A stretch of 64,000 bases of DNA from Ruminococcaceae bacterium HV4-5-B5C. Lineage in GTDB: Bacteria; Bacillota; Clostridia; Oscillospirales; Acutalibacteraceae. The stretch spans positions 124,001 to 188,000 of the forward strand of contig FXYJ02000006.1 of assembly GCA_900184925.1 (NCBI GenBank). The letters are read 5' to 3'. Position numbers and translations under genes: made by a program. The notes under the pieces were generated by a model that was given only the letters and a program-made list of their open reading frames with translations, did not search any database and was not told the origin of the DNA. Below are positions 6,910 through 17,100 of the stretch, piece by piece (positions within the stretch are counted from its first letter, which is position 1; each line of letters begins with the position of its first letter).

Positions 6910-9303
6910 ATGTCTTCGGAAACAAGGAAAAAGCACGAACATCATGAAAAGGAACATACGGAGTCCTTCAGCCGGGTGGAAAAGATCCGCAAGCGCAGCG
7001 GGGCGGTGGCGGATTTCGACGCGGAAAAAATCAGCAGCGCGATTGCGCGCGCCAACCGTGCCGTGACGGACGAGACCATCTCCGACACGCAGCTGAAAAC
7101 CCTTACGAAGGAAGTAGTCAAAGCGGTTTCCGGCAGAGGAGTGCCGTCGGTGGAGCAGGTGCAGGACGCCGTGGAAGAGCGGCTGATCTCGCACGACTTC
7201 GCAAAAACGGCAAAGGCATACATCCTTTACCGCGCCGAGCATGCGAAGCTCCGTCAGGCGCAGGGCGACCTGATGGACATCTACCGCCAGCTCACGTTCC
7301 GCGACGCAAAGGACGTTGACCTCAAGCGTGAAAACGCCAACATCGACGCCGACACCGCCATGGGAACCATGCTGAAGTACGGCTCCGAGGGCTCGAAATA
7401 TTTTATCAACAACTGCATTCTTCCGAAAGACATTGCGGCCGCGCATATCGGCGGAGATATTCATATCCACGACGAAGACTTCTACATGCTTACCGAAACC
7501 TGCTGCCAGATCGACCTGCTTAAGCTGTTTCACGACGGTTTCTGCACCGGCCACGGCACGCTCCGCGAGCCGCAGGACGTCACCTCCTACGCGGCGCTCG
7601 CCTGCATCGCCATTCAGGCGAACCAGAACGAGATGCACGGTGGCCAGAGCATCCCGAACTTCGACTACAGCATGGCTCCCGGCGTAGCGAAGACCTTCCG
7701 CCGGAATTATTTCAAGGAGCTTTCGAAGTATTTTCAGGTGGCTCACGGCATGACGCCGGAAGACGCCGATTCGCTTGTGGAGGCCGTGAAGACGGGCGCG
7801 GGTACGGAGGTCACGCTCGGCGGCGTAGACGACTACGGCAAAAAGTTCGTTTCGTTCCTGCCGGAGCATCAGCGCAGCGGCGGTTATGAGGCTGTTACGG
7901 AGAAGGAAGCGGAAAAAGCCCATGCGTTTGCGGCCCGCAGCGCGTGGACGATTACCGACCGCACGACGTACCAGGCGATGGAGGCACTGATCCACAACCT
8001 CAACACCATGAATTCGCGTGCGGGCGCACAGGTTCCGTTCAGTTCGCTGAACTACGGCACCGACACGTCCCCCGAGGGACGCATGGCGATGCGCAACCTG
8101 ATGCTTGCCACGGAAGCAGGACTTGGCGACGGCGAGACGCCGATCTTCCCGGTGCAGATTTTCAAGGTCAAGGAGGGCGTCAGCTACAACCCCGGCGACC
8201 CGAACTACGACCTGTTCAAGCTCGCGATCCGCGTCAGCGCAAAGCGGCTTTTCCCGAACTTCAGCTTCCTCGACGCGCCGTTTAACCTGCAGTATTATAA
8301 GGCGGGCGACTACGACACCGAGGTCGCCTACATGGGCTGCCGTACCCGCGTAATGGGCAACGTGTACGACAAAGACCGCGAGGTAACGTGCGGCCGCGGC
8401 AACCTCAGCTTTACCTCCATCAACCTGCCGCGCCTCGGCATTGAAGCGCACGGCGACGTGAAGAAATTTTACTCGATGCTCGACGAGCGCATCGACCTTG
8501 TGATCCGTCAGCTTCTTCACCGGTTCAAGATCCAGTGCTCCAAGAAGGTTTTTAACTACCCGTTCCTGATGGGTCAGGGCGTTTGGATCGATTCGGAAAA
8601 GCTCGCCTGGACCGACAGCGTGGAAGAAGTGCTGAAGCACGGCACGCTGAGCGTCGGCTTTATCGGTCTTGCCGAGTGCCTCAAGGCGCTCACGGGCAAG
8701 CACCACGGCGAAAGCGAAGAGAGCCAGAAGCTCGGCCTTGAAATCATCGGATACATGAGGAAGCGCATGGACGACGAGTCTGAGAAGACGGGCCTCAACT
8801 TCACGCTGCTCGCTACCCCGGCGGAGGGCCTTTCAGGCCGCTTTGTGCGCATCGACCAGAAGAAGTACGGCAAGATTCCGGGCATCACCGACCGGGAATA
8901 TTACACCAACTCGTTCCACGTGCCGGTTTACTACCCGATTTCCGCATTCCGTAAGATCAAGCTGGAGGCGCCTTATCACGCCATGACGAACGCCGGACAT
9001 ATCAGCTATGTGGAGCTGGACGGCGACACCTCGAAAAACCTTGACGCGTTTGAGGCCGTCGTGCGCTGCATGAAGGAAAGCGGCATCGGCTACGGCGCGG
9101 TGAACCATCCGGTTGACCGCGACCCCATCTGCGGCTACAACGGCATCATCGACAACGAGTGCCCGAAGTGCCACCGCGCCGAAGAGGAAGGCCCGAAATT
9201 CGAGCGGATCCGCCGCATCACGGGCTATCTTGTGGGGACCATGGATCGCTGGAACGACGCGAAGCGCGCCGAAGAAAACGACCGGGTGAAACATGGAGTA
9301 TAA
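6910..9303 (+). CDS. nrdD: Anaerobic (class III) ribonucleoside-triphosphate reductase
   Basis: A 797-residue oxygen-sensitive glycyl-radical enzyme that makes deoxyribonucleotides from NTPs under anoxia. An N-terminal ATP-cone domain (~15-105) provides allosteric control. The catalytic barrel fills most of the protein. Near the C-terminus are a cysteine cluster (ICGYNG...ECPKC) and the glycyl-radical loop RRITGYLVG (~residue 770). The frame is open to an ATG at 6808, but that is only about five bases past the predicted transcription start. ATG 6910, preceded by GGAAAGGAAG, is preferred. Perfect NrdR boxes upstream indicate NrdR repression. nrdG overlaps its 3' end. Confidence 0.95.
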   Translation: MSSETRKKHEHHEKEHTESFSRVEKIRKRSGAVADFDAEKISSAIARANRAVTDETISDTQLKTLTKEVVKAVSGRGVPSVEQVQDAVEERLISHDFAKTAKAYILYRAEHAKLRQAQGDLMDIYRQLTFRDAKDVDLKRENANIDADTAMGTMLKYGSEGSKYFINNCILPKDIAAAHIGGDIHIHDEDFYMLTETCCQIDLLKLFHDGFCTGHGTLREPQDVTSYAALACIAIQANQNEMHGGQSIPNFDYSMAPGVAKTFRRNYFKELSKYFQVAHGMTPEDADSLVEAVKTGAGTEVTLGGVDDYGKKFVSFLPEHQRSGGYEAVTEKEAEKAHAFAARSAWTITDRTTYQAMEALIHNLNTMNSRAGAQVPFSSLNYGTDTSPEGRMAMRNLMLATEAGLGDGETPIFPVQIFKVKEGVSYNPGDPNYDLFKLAIRVSAKRLFPNFSFLDAPFNLQYYKAGDYDTEVAYMGCRTRVMGNVYDKDREVTCGRGNLSFTSINLPRLGIEAHGDVKKFYSMLDERIDLVIRQLLHRFKIQCSKKVFNYPFLMGQGVWIDSEKLAWTDSVEEVLKHGTLSVGFIGLAECLKALTGKHHGESEESQKLGLEIIGYMRKRMDDESEKTGLNFTLLATPAEGLSGRFVRIDQKKYGKIPGITDREYYTNSFHVPVYYPISAFRKIKLEAPYHAMTNAGHISYVELDGDTSKNLDAFEAVVRCMKESGIGYGAVNHPVDRDPICGYNGIIDNECPKCHRAEEEGPKFERIRRITGYLVGTMDRWNDAKRAEENDRVKHGV

Positions 9304-9796
9304 CGTAAGGATCAGCGGCGTGGAGCCGGAGTCGATTGTCGACGGGCCGGGGTTCCGCTACACGGTGTTTACGCAGGGCTGTCCTCACGGCTGCCCCGGC
9401 TGCCATAACCCGCAGACCCATCCGTTCGACGGCGGAAGAACCGCAGATATCCGCAAAATTTTTGAGGAAATCTGCGGGAATCCTCTGCTGAAGGGCGTTA
9501 CCCTGAGCGGCGGCGAACCGTTCTGCCAGCCCGCGCCGCTTGCGGAGCTGGCGCGCATGGTGCATGAAAAGGGCCTCGACGTCGTCACGTTTACGGGCTA
9601 CCTGTATGAGAACCTGCTTGCAAAGCACGACCCCGGCGTGGACGCCCTGCTCGCGCAGACCGATCTGCTGATCGACGGGCCGTTCGTTCTTGCGGAAAAA
9701 GACCTGACGCTCCGCTTCCGCGGAAGCCGGAACCAGCGCGTCATCGACATGAACGCCACAAGGAACAGCGGTTCCGTTGTTCTTGCCGATTACTGA
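9293..9796 (+). CDS. nrdG: Anaerobic ribonucleotide reductase-activating protein
   Basis: A 167-residue radical-SAM enzyme that installs the glycyl radical on NrdD. The cluster-binding CxxxCxxC motif is seen as CPHGCPGC (residues ~30-37). The SAM-contacting GGE motif follows in TLSGGEPF. The length is typical for NrdG. Its ATG lies inside the last codons of nrdD (11-bp overlap), implying translational coupling and shared NrdR control. A strong hairpin follows just after the stop. Confidence 0.94.
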   Translation: MEYNVRISGVEPESIVDGPGFRYTVFTQGCPHGCPGCHNPQTHPFDGGRTADIRKIFEEICGNPLLKGVTLSGGEPFCQPAPLAELARMVHEKGLDVVTFTGYLYENLLAKHDPGVDALLAQTDLLIDGPFVLAEKDLTLRFRGSRNQRVIDMNATRNSGSVVLADY

Positions 9797-9806
9797 GCAC
9801 AAGGAA

Positions 9807-9845
9807 AAGCGCCCCGAACCGGTTTTTCGCCGGTTCGGGGCGCTT
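9807..9845 (-). terminator. Bidirectional intrinsic terminator between nrdG and the methyltransferase
   Basis: GCGCCCCGAACCGG (9809-9822) pairs perfectly with 9830-9843 around a seven-base loop. On the minus strand the stem is followed by TTTTCC, making a good terminator for the methyltransferase gene. On the plus strand the T-run is short, but the 14-bp GC-rich stem should also end nrdDG transcripts. Confidence 0.85.
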
Positions 9846-9854
9846 CGCTGTCTG

Positions 9855-10784
9855 TTAAGCCTGCCGCCGGGGCGCCGAGTTGCGTTCCCAGAAAACACCG
9901 TCGGCGTAGCCCTGAATGGCTTTGTCTGTCTCCGCCATTTCGAGTCGTTTCTGCGCCCAGACGCAGCAGCGCTCGTTGATTTCCACCCCGCAGAAACACC
10001 GCCCGAGTTTTTTCGCGGTGACGGCGGTCGTCCCGGAGCCGAGAAACGGGTCGAAGACCATGCCGCCCGGGTTGGAGCTTGCGAGGATGAGTTTCGCCAC
10101 GAGCTTTTCGGGCTTCTGCGTCGGGTGGGCCGTGTTTTCCGCCATCGACCAGTATGGCACCGAAATGTCGTCCCAGAAGTTCGAGGGGCAGGTGATGCGG
10201 AAGTTTCCTTCCTTCGTCTGTTCCCAATCCTTCGGTTTCCCACCCGCACGGTAGGGTGCGACAACTTTCCTGCGGATTTTTACCGCATCGAGGTTAAAAA
10301 TATAACGGGAGGAGTTTGTGGCGAACCAGATGTCCTCCATGCCGTTTTTCCAGTTCCCCGCCGCGCCGCGGCCTTTTTCTCGCTGCCAGGTGATGCGGTT
10401 CCGTACGCGGAGGTGTTTTTCGAGCACCGGGCCGACGATCATACTGGAGCGCCAGTCGCAGCAGACGTAGACGGAGGCTTCGGGTTTCAGAAGCGGAAGT
10501 GCCTGCGAGAGCCACGCTTCGGTGTAAACGAGGTACTCTTCGTCCGTCATTTTGGTAAATTTCCGCCCGCTGAAGTCTTTGTCGAGGTTATAGGGAGGGT
10601 CGGCGATCATCAGGTCGGCAAAGGCGCGAGGGAGGTTCGGCATCACCCGAAACGTGTCGCCGAGGATTACGCGGTTCGCGGCCTGTGCGGGCGTGACGGG
10701 AGTGTCGGCGCGTACACACCGCGCGAGGTATTCTGCGCCCTCCTCCGCCGTGAGATCGATGGTTTTGTTCCGCGGTGACTTCAT
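9855..10784 (-). CDS. Orphan DNA methyltransferase, beta-class (N6-adenine/N4-cytosine)
   Basis: A 309-residue SAM-dependent DNA methyltransferase. Catalytic motif IV is DPPYN (~residue 85) and comes before the SAM-binding motif FDPFLGSGTT near the C-terminus, the order of beta-class enzymes such as CcrM and HinfI. DPPY indicates methylation of adenine N6 or cytosine N4. The start at 10784 is set by AGGAGGG about eight bases upstream; an earlier in-frame ATG at 10817 has no such site. No restriction endonuclease or specificity subunit is adjacent, so it looks like a solitary, possibly regulatory enzyme. Its recognition sequence cannot be deduced. Confidence 0.88.
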   Translation of the reverse strand: MKSPRNKTIDLTAEEGAEYLARCVRADTPVTPAQAANRVILGDTFRVMPNLPRAFADLMIADPPYNLDKDFSGRKFTKMTDEEYLVYTEAWLSQALPLLKPEASVYVCCDWRSSMIVGPVLEKHLRVRNRITWQREKGRGAAGNWKNGMEDIWFATNSSRYIFNLDAVKIRRKVVAPYRAGGKPKDWEQTKEGNFRITCPSNFWDDISVPYWSMAENTAHPTQKPEKLVAKLILASSNPGGMVFDPFLGSGTTAVTAKKLGRCFCGVEINERCCVWAQKRLEMAETDKAIQGYADGVFWERNSAPRRQA

Positions 10785-10878
10785 GCCGCTTTCCCTCCTG
10801 CCGGATGTTTTTCTCAATCTGGATTATAGCAGAACGGCGGGGAGAAATCCACCCGAGGCCCGGGAAAAGAGGCACGGA

Positions 10879-10907
10879 TTTACTTTGCCCGAGCTTTTCG
10901 CTATAAT
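10879..10907 (+). promoter_or_regulatory. Sigma-A promoter of the FHA-SEDS/PBP operon
   Basis: TTTACT (10879-10884) and a perfect TATAAT (10902-10907) are separated by 17 bp. The gene's AAAGGAGG site follows at 10922-10929. Confidence 0.75.
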
Positions 10908-10939
10908 GGAGGTACTTTCGAAAAGGAGGACTGCCGCTT

Positions 10940-12625
10940 TTGACTCTTGCTTTTGATTTTGCGGCGCTTTCAACAGACGCCGTTTCCATACTGCTTTTCG
11001 TGCTCCGGGTCGCCGTGGCGCTTCTCTGCATCGTAACGGCGACGCGGTGCTTTACCTCCATGCGCCTCGGTAAACGGCGCAAGGACCCCATTATGGTTCT
11101 GGAGGATATGACGACGCACCAGCTTATCCCCGTACTGTACTGGGAAAACTCCATCGGCCGCAGCCGGAGCTGCGACGTCGTTCTGCGCGACCAGACCGCC
11201 AGCCGCGCCCATGCGGTGCTGATGCGCCGCGAGAACGGCTGGTTCGTCGCGGACACAAACTCGAAATCCGGCACGTTCGTCGGCGGCAGAAAGCTCAAGG
11301 ACCGCGCACCGGTTTTTCCCGGCGACATCATCTCGATGGGTTCCACCGTTCTGATGCTCAAGCGCACGGCGGACGTCGGCGCGCCTCCGCCTGCCCCGCC
11401 CCGCCGCGGTGCGGCCTCGCCGTTCTCGCTGATCTGGGCGGTGCTGGTGACGCAGATCCTGCTTGCGGTGCAGGTCGGGCTTTCCTCGGGAAAGCTTGAG
11501 ACGGCGCCGATGCTTCCGCTCGGGGGGCTGATGGCGTGCGAGCTGATCTTCTATGTTTACTCCATCCGCCTCATGGGCCACGTCAGCTTTGAGCTCGAGA
11601 CGCTCGCGTTCCTGCTTTCCGGCGTTGGGCTCGCGCTGCAGTCCGCGGTGAATGTGAAAAGCGCGTTTACACAGCTGGCAGGCGTGGTGCTCGGCCTCGC
11701 TTTGTACCGGTTCCTCATCTGGTTTCTCGGCGACATGGACCGCGTCATGAAATGGCGCGTGAAGATTGCGGTGCTTGCCGTGCTGGTGTTCGCGGCAAAT
11801 CTGCTGCTGGCCAAGAGCCGCAACGGCGCGCGCAACTGGGTCACGCTTGGCCCTCTGACGGTGCAGCCCTCCGAGTTTGTGAAGATCGCGTTCATCATCG
11901 TCGGAACCTCAACGCTGGACAGGCTCCAGACGACAAAGAACCTGACGGGATTCATCGGATTTTCGGCTGTCTGTATGGGCGCGCTGTTCCTGATGAGGGA
12001 TTTCGGCACCGCGTGCATCTTCTTCGTGGGATTCCTGATTATTTCGTTTATGCGCTCCGGAAGCGTGCGTACCATCGCGCTCGCGTGCGCGGTGGCCGTT
12101 TTCGGGTCGTTCCTGATTTTAAAATTCAAGCCGTACGTGGCGCAGCGCTTTGAGGTCTGGCGGCATGTATGGGAGCATACGGGCGACGCGGGCTACCAGC
12201 AGACGCGCGTTCTCAGCTATTCCGCTTCGGGCGGACTGTTCGGCGTCGGCCTCGGGCGAGGGTGCCTCAAGGATGTGTTCGCTTCCACGAGCGACCTCGC
12301 CTTTGGTATGGTCTGTGAGGAAATGGGCATCGTGATCGCCGTCACCGCCGTGCTGATTCTCGCATTTCTCGCCCTCTACGGGAGGGGCGTGGCGACGCGC
12401 AGCCGCTCCGCACTGTACTCCATCGCGGCGTGTGCCGCGGGCGGACTGCTCCTGTTTCAGGCCGGACTCAATATTTTCGGTGCAACGGACGTTCTGCCCA
12501 TGACGGGCGTGACGCTTCCGTTCATCAGCCTCGGAGGCTCAAGCATGATGGCCTCATGGGGAATGCTCGCGTTTTTGAAGGCGAGCGACGAACGCACTTA
12601 CGCCGGAAGGAGGAAAAAGGAATGA
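10940..12625 (+). CDS. FHA-domain/SEDS (FtsW/RodA/SpoVE) fusion, peptidoglycan polymerase
   Basis: A 561-residue membrane protein. After one N-terminal membrane segment (~12-35) comes a cytoplasmic FHA phosphothreonine-binding domain (~65-145) with GRSRSC, SRAHAVL and NSKSGTFVGG motifs. About ten membrane helices of the SEDS family then follow (~165-555). SEDS proteins polymerise glycan strands from lipid II together with a class B PBP, and one is encoded immediately downstream. The FHA domain suggests that a Ser/Thr kinase of PrkC/Stk1 type steers the polymerase. Start is TTG 10940, ten bases after AAAGGAGG. It could serve division, elongation or sporulation; sequence alone does not decide. 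Confidence 0.88.
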   Translation: MTLAFDFAALSTDAVSILLFVLRVAVALLCIVTATRCFTSMRLGKRRKDPIMVLEDMTTHQLIPVLYWENSIGRSRSCDVVLRDQTASRAHAVLMRRENGWFVADTNSKSGTFVGGRKLKDRAPVFPGDIISMGSTVLMLKRTADVGAPPPAPPRRGAASPFSLIWAVLVTQILLAVQVGLSSGKLETAPMLPLGGLMACELIFYVYSIRLMGHVSFELETLAFLLSGVGLALQSAVNVKSAFTQLAGVVLGLALYRFLIWFLGDMDRVMKWRVKIAVLAVLVFAANLLLAKSRNGARNWVTLGPLTVQPSEFVKIAFIIVGTSTLDRLQTTKNLTGFIGFSAVCMGALFLMRDFGTACIFFVGFLIISFMRSGSVRTIALACAVAVFGSFLILKFKPYVAQRFEVWRHVWEHTGDAGYQQTRVLSYSASGGLFGVGLGRGCLKDVFASTSDLAFGMVCEEMGIVIAVTAVLILAFLALYGRGVATRSRSALYSIAACAAGGLLLFQAGLNIFGATDVLPMTGVTLPFISLGGSSMMASWGMLAFLKASDERTYAGRRKKE

Positions 12626-14001
12626 AAACAACAGGGGCCCGCTCCATGATCCTTTTTCTTCTGGCCGCGGGATTTTTCTTCGGCCTCGGAGTGTTCCTTT
12701 ACGGCCTTGTAACCGACGGAGGGAAATGGGCCGTACAGCCCTTCAACGGGCACATCAAGGGGAACTCGGTTTCCTCCGGGGAAGGAAGTGTCTACGACCG
12801 GAACGGAACGGTCCTTGCCGCGACGAAGGACGGAAAACGTGTTTACAGCAGCGACCTCGACACGCGCTGCGCCATGCTCCATGCCGTGGGCGACACGGAG
12901 GGAAACATCTGCGCGGGCGTACAGTACAGCTACCGCTCCGCGCTTTCTGGCTACAATTTCATCACCGGCCTCGTTGCCCCCACGGGAAAAAGCAACGGGT
13001 GCGACATCCGTCTCACGCTCGACAGCGACCTGTGCCGCCTCGCCCGCGACAAACTGGACGGGCGCAACGGAGCGGCCGCGCTTTACAACTACAAGACCGG
13101 CCAGATGCTCTGCCTTGTGAGCACGCCGGACTACGACCCCGAGAATCCGCCGAAGGACCTTGCGACGAACCCGGACTACAGCGGCGCGTACCTCAACAAG
13201 GTTGTGTCCTCCACGTTTACGCCCGGCTCCACGTTCAAAGTCATCACGTCGGCGGCCGCGATCGAAAACATGCCGGACCTCGATTCGCGCACCTGGGAGT
13301 GCAACGGCAGTGTCGTGATCAACGGCAACAAAATTACCGATATCGCATCCTACGGGACGCTGAGCTTCAAAAACGCGCTTGCAAAGTCTTCAAACGTTGC
13401 GTTTTCGCAGATCGCCGTGGAGATCGGCGCGCAGAAAATGCAGGCCGAAGCCGACAAGATGGGCTTCAACCGCAGTTTTTCCTTCGACGGAACCGACACC
13501 GCGAAGAGCAGCTACAGCGTTGCCTCCGCGGCGAAGGACGAACTCGGGTGGTCCGGCGTCGGACAGTACACTGACCTTGCGAATCCGTTTCACATGCTGG
13601 TGCTGATGGGCGCCATCGCGAACGGCGGCACGCCCGTGATGCCCTACATGGTGCAGAGCGTCGTTTCCCCCGTCGGCATCCCGGTGCAGGTCGGCACGGC
13701 GAAGACCGGCGACAGCCTCGTAAGCGCGGACACCGCGGCGCGGCTGCGCGACTATATGCGCTACGACGTGACCTATGAGTACGGCGACAGTCTTTTCCCC
13801 GGATTGAACGTCTGTGCGAAGACGGGCACGGCGGAAGTGGGCGGAGGGAAACACCCGAACTGCTGGATGGTGGGCTTCTCAACGAACGACAGCACGCCCT
13901 ACGCGTTTGTTGTGCTTGTGGAAAATTCTTCCCAGGGGAGCGTGGCTTCCGCGGGACGCATCGCCTCCGCCCTCATGAAGCAGGCGGGCGGCGTCAAGTA
14001 G
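12622..14001 (+). CDS. Class B penicillin-binding protein (transpeptidase)
   Basis: A 459-residue D,D-transpeptidase anchored by one N-terminal membrane segment (~9-31), with its catalytic domain outside. All three penicillin-binding motifs are present: S203-T-F-K206 (nucleophile), S256-S-N258 and K400-T-G402. It is short for the class and has only a small N-terminal pedestal, like the PbpA enzymes paired with RodA-like proteins in Actinobacteria and Clostridia. Its ATG overlaps the stop of the upstream SEDS gene (ATGA) with GGAGG ahead, so the two are coupled and probably form one polymerase/cross-linking unit. An open frame reaches back to 12430, but this start is clear. Confidence 0.92.
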   Translation: MKTTGARSMILFLLAAGFFFGLGVFLYGLVTDGGKWAVQPFNGHIKGNSVSSGEGSVYDRNGTVLAATKDGKRVYSSDLDTRCAMLHAVGDTEGNICAGVQYSYRSALSGYNFITGLVAPTGKSNGCDIRLTLDSDLCRLARDKLDGRNGAAALYNYKTGQMLCLVSTPDYDPENPPKDLATNPDYSGAYLNKVVSSTFTPGSTFKVITSAAAIENMPDLDSRTWECNGSVVINGNKITDIASYGTLSFKNALAKSSNVAFSQIAVEIGAQKMQAEADKMGFNRSFSFDGTDTAKSSYSVASAAKDELGWSGVGQYTDLANPFHMLVLMGAIANGGTPVMPYMVQSVVSPVGIPVQVGTAKTGDSLVSADTAARLRDYMRYDVTYEYGDSLFPGLNVCAKTGTAEVGGGKHPNCWMVGFSTNDSTPYAFVVLVENSSQGSVASAGRIASALMKQAGGVK

Positions 14002-14048
14002 GCCAACTCGGGCGCGCCCTAACGGAGAAAATTCGGTCGCTTTCACCC

Positions 14049-14077
14049 TTTTCCGCGCGGCGGCATTGTGATAGAAT
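14049..14077 (+). promoter_or_regulatory. Possible purL promoter (extended -10)
   Basis: TGATAGAAT (14069-14077) looks like an extended -10 element, with a weak TTTTCC at 14049-14054 and a 17-bp spacer. No purine riboswitch fold or PurR box was recognised in the 137 bp before purL. Confidence 0.4.
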
Positions 14078-14138
14078 GTTACAATAAGAAGTCATTTTGA
14101 GACGAAGAGCTGTTTAACACGGCGGAACGGGGGAACAC

Positions 14139-17100
14139 ATGTCTGAAGTTATCCGGATATTTGTGGAGAAGAAACCTGGGTTTGACGTGCGGGCGCGCCA
14201 GACAAGGACCGACTTAACTGAAAATCTCGGCCTCGGCGGCGTTGAGGAAGTCCGTCTGATCAACCGCTACGATATCGCGGGGCTTTCACGCGGGGAATTT
14301 GAAGCCGCGAAGGGCACCATTTTTTCGGAGCCGAACGTGGACAACGTCTTTGAGGAAACCTATCCGCTGCCGGAGGGATGGACCGCATTCGTAACGGAGT
14401 ACCTGCCCGGGCAGTACGACCAGCGTGCGGACTCTGCCGCCCAGTGCGTTCAGCTTCTGACCCGCGGGGAGCGCCCGCAGGTCCGTACGGCGACGCTTGT
14501 CGCGGTAAAGGGAAACCTGAAACCCGGCGAGCTGGAGCAGATCGAAAATTACATGATCAACCCGGTTGAAAGCCGGCTAGCATCGTTTGAAAAACCCGAA
14601 ACGCTGACTGCGCAGGCGGACGTGCCGCCGGACGTGGCATCCGTTTCGGGATTTCTTGATATGGACGGCGAGACGCTCGAAAAGTACCACGAATCCATGG
14701 GCTTTGCCATGAGCCTCGAAGACCTTGCGTTCTGCCGCGATTATTTCCGCGACACTGAACACCGGGAGCCGACTGTGACGGAGCTTCGCGTTATTGATAC
14801 TTACTGGAGCGACCACTGCCGCCACACGACGTTCCTGACACGCCTCGAGAAAATCGAGGTGGAGCAGTCCGCCGTCAGCTCTGCCGTCGAAGAGGCGCTC
14901 GGCGCGTACTATGCTGCGCGCGAAGAACTGTACGGAAAGAACACCGAACGCCCCGTTTCTCTCATGGATATGGCGATTATCGGCATGAAGCTCCTTCGCA
15001 GCCGCGGCCAGATTCCCGACCTCGACCTGAGCGAGGAGATCAACGCCTGCTCCATCGAAGTCCCCGTGACGGTGGACGGCGAAACCGAGACATGGCTCGT
15101 CGAGTTCAAAAACGAGACGCACAACCACCCGACGGAGATCGAGCCGTTCGGCGGCGCGGCCACCTGCCTCGGCGGCGCGATCCGCGACCCGCTTTCCGGC
15201 AGAGCCTACGTCTACCAGGCCATGCGCGTCACCGGTTCCGGCGACCCGCGCGTGCCGTTTGAAAAGACGCTCAAAGGGAAGCTTCCCACGCGCAAAATCA
15301 CAACGGGCGCGGCGCAGGGCTACAGCTCCTACGGCAACCAGATCGGCCTCGCGACCGGTCAGGTGACCGAGATCTACGACCCCGGCTATGTTGCGAAGCG
15401 CATGGAGATCGGCGCGGTCGTCGGCGCGGTACCGAAGAAAAACGTGGTTCGGGAGGAGCCGCAGGCGGGCGACGTGGTTGTGCTGCTCGGCGGAGCCACC
15501 GGACGCGACGGCTGCGGCGGTGCGACGGGCTCCTCCAAGGCCCACACGACGGAATCCATCGAGGTCTGCGGCGCGGAAGTGCAGAAAGGCAACCCGCCCA
15601 CGGAGCGCAAGATTCAGCGCCTGTTCCGCAACCCGGAGGCTGTGCACCTGATTAAGCGCTGCAACGATTTCGGCGCGGGCGGCGTCAGCGTTGCCATCGG
15701 CGAGCTTGCTCCCGGTCTGGCGATCGACCTTGACACGGTGCCCAAGAAATACGAAGGGCTCGACGGCACGGAGCTTGCCATCTCCGAGTCGCAGGAGCGC
15801 ATGGCCGTGGTGCTTGCGCCCGGCGACACAGAAAAATTCGTGCGCGCCGCACGCGAAGAAAATCTAGAAGCAACTGTCGTGGCAGTTGTCACGGAGGAAC
15901 CGCGCCTGTGCATGAAGTGGCGCGGAAAAACCATTGTGAACATCACGCGCGCGTTCCTCGACACAAACGGCGTGACCCAGAGCGCGGAGGCCGTGATCTC
16001 CGCCGTGAACCCGGAGGAAGATTACCGGCAGCACGCGCCGGAGTGCCTGCGCAGCCTGCCGCTCGGAGAGGCCTTCCGGAAGAACCTCTCGCGCCTCGAG
16101 GTCTGTGGGCAGCGTGGCCTTGCGGAACGCTTCGACGCGAGCATCGGCGCGGCGACCGTGCTGATGCCGTTCGCCGGAAAATATCAGCTTACTCCCGAAG
16201 AGGCGATGGTGGCGAAGATTCCGGTGCGCAGCGGCGAAACCGACGACGCAACCGCAATGAGCTACGGCTTTATCCCGGGCATCTCTCGTTTCTCGCCGTT
16301 CCACGGGGCGGCGTACGCCGTGGTGGAGAGCCTTTCGAAGCTCGCCGCCGCAGGTGCGGACCCGATGACGGCCCGCCTGACGTTTCAGGAATACTTTGAG
16401 CGCATGACCGGCGACCCGAAGCGCTGGGGCAAACCAGCCGCGGCACTGCTCGGCGCACTTTCGGCACAGCTTGGTCTCGGCCTGCCCGCCATCGGCGGAA
16501 AAGACAGCATGAGCGGCACATTTGAGGACCTCGACGTTCCCCCCACGCTCGTGAGCTTCGCCGTGGCGATGACGAAGGCGAGCCACACGGTTTCGGCCGC
16601 GTTCCGTGCACCGGGCCGCAGAGTGGTTCTGCTCCCCATCCCCGAGGATTCCGAGACGCGGGTGCCAAACTGGTCGGCACTGCAGCAGTATTACCGCAGC
16701 TTCGTCCGGATGACGGAGGGCGGGCACGTGACGGCCGCTTCGGTTGTGCGGGAAGGCGGCGTTGCCGCAGCCGTGGCGCGCATGACCTTCGGGAACCGCG
16801 TCGGTTTCCGGTTCAGCCCGTCCGTTCTGAACAAAGAGTTCCTGTTCGCCCCGACCTCCGGCGCCATCGTGGCCGCGCTGGACGACGGAAATGTGGACGG
16901 GGGCCTTGCATACATCCCGCTCGGCGAAACAATCGCACAGCCGCAGGTTGAGCTTGGGGACGAAGCCCTGCCGCTCGACGAGCTGATTGCCGCGTGGGAC
17001 GGAACGCTTGAGAAGATTTTCCCGACGAAAGCGGAAGACGTGCCCGTGAGGCAGGCTCCGGTTTACACGGAGCGCCGGACGCAGGGCCCCGCCATTACAA

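Noticed and set aside
6904..8706. 600-codon open frame antisense to nrdD
   Set aside because: nrdD is fully supported by domain motifs and promoter. The antisense frame has a composition unlike a real protein.
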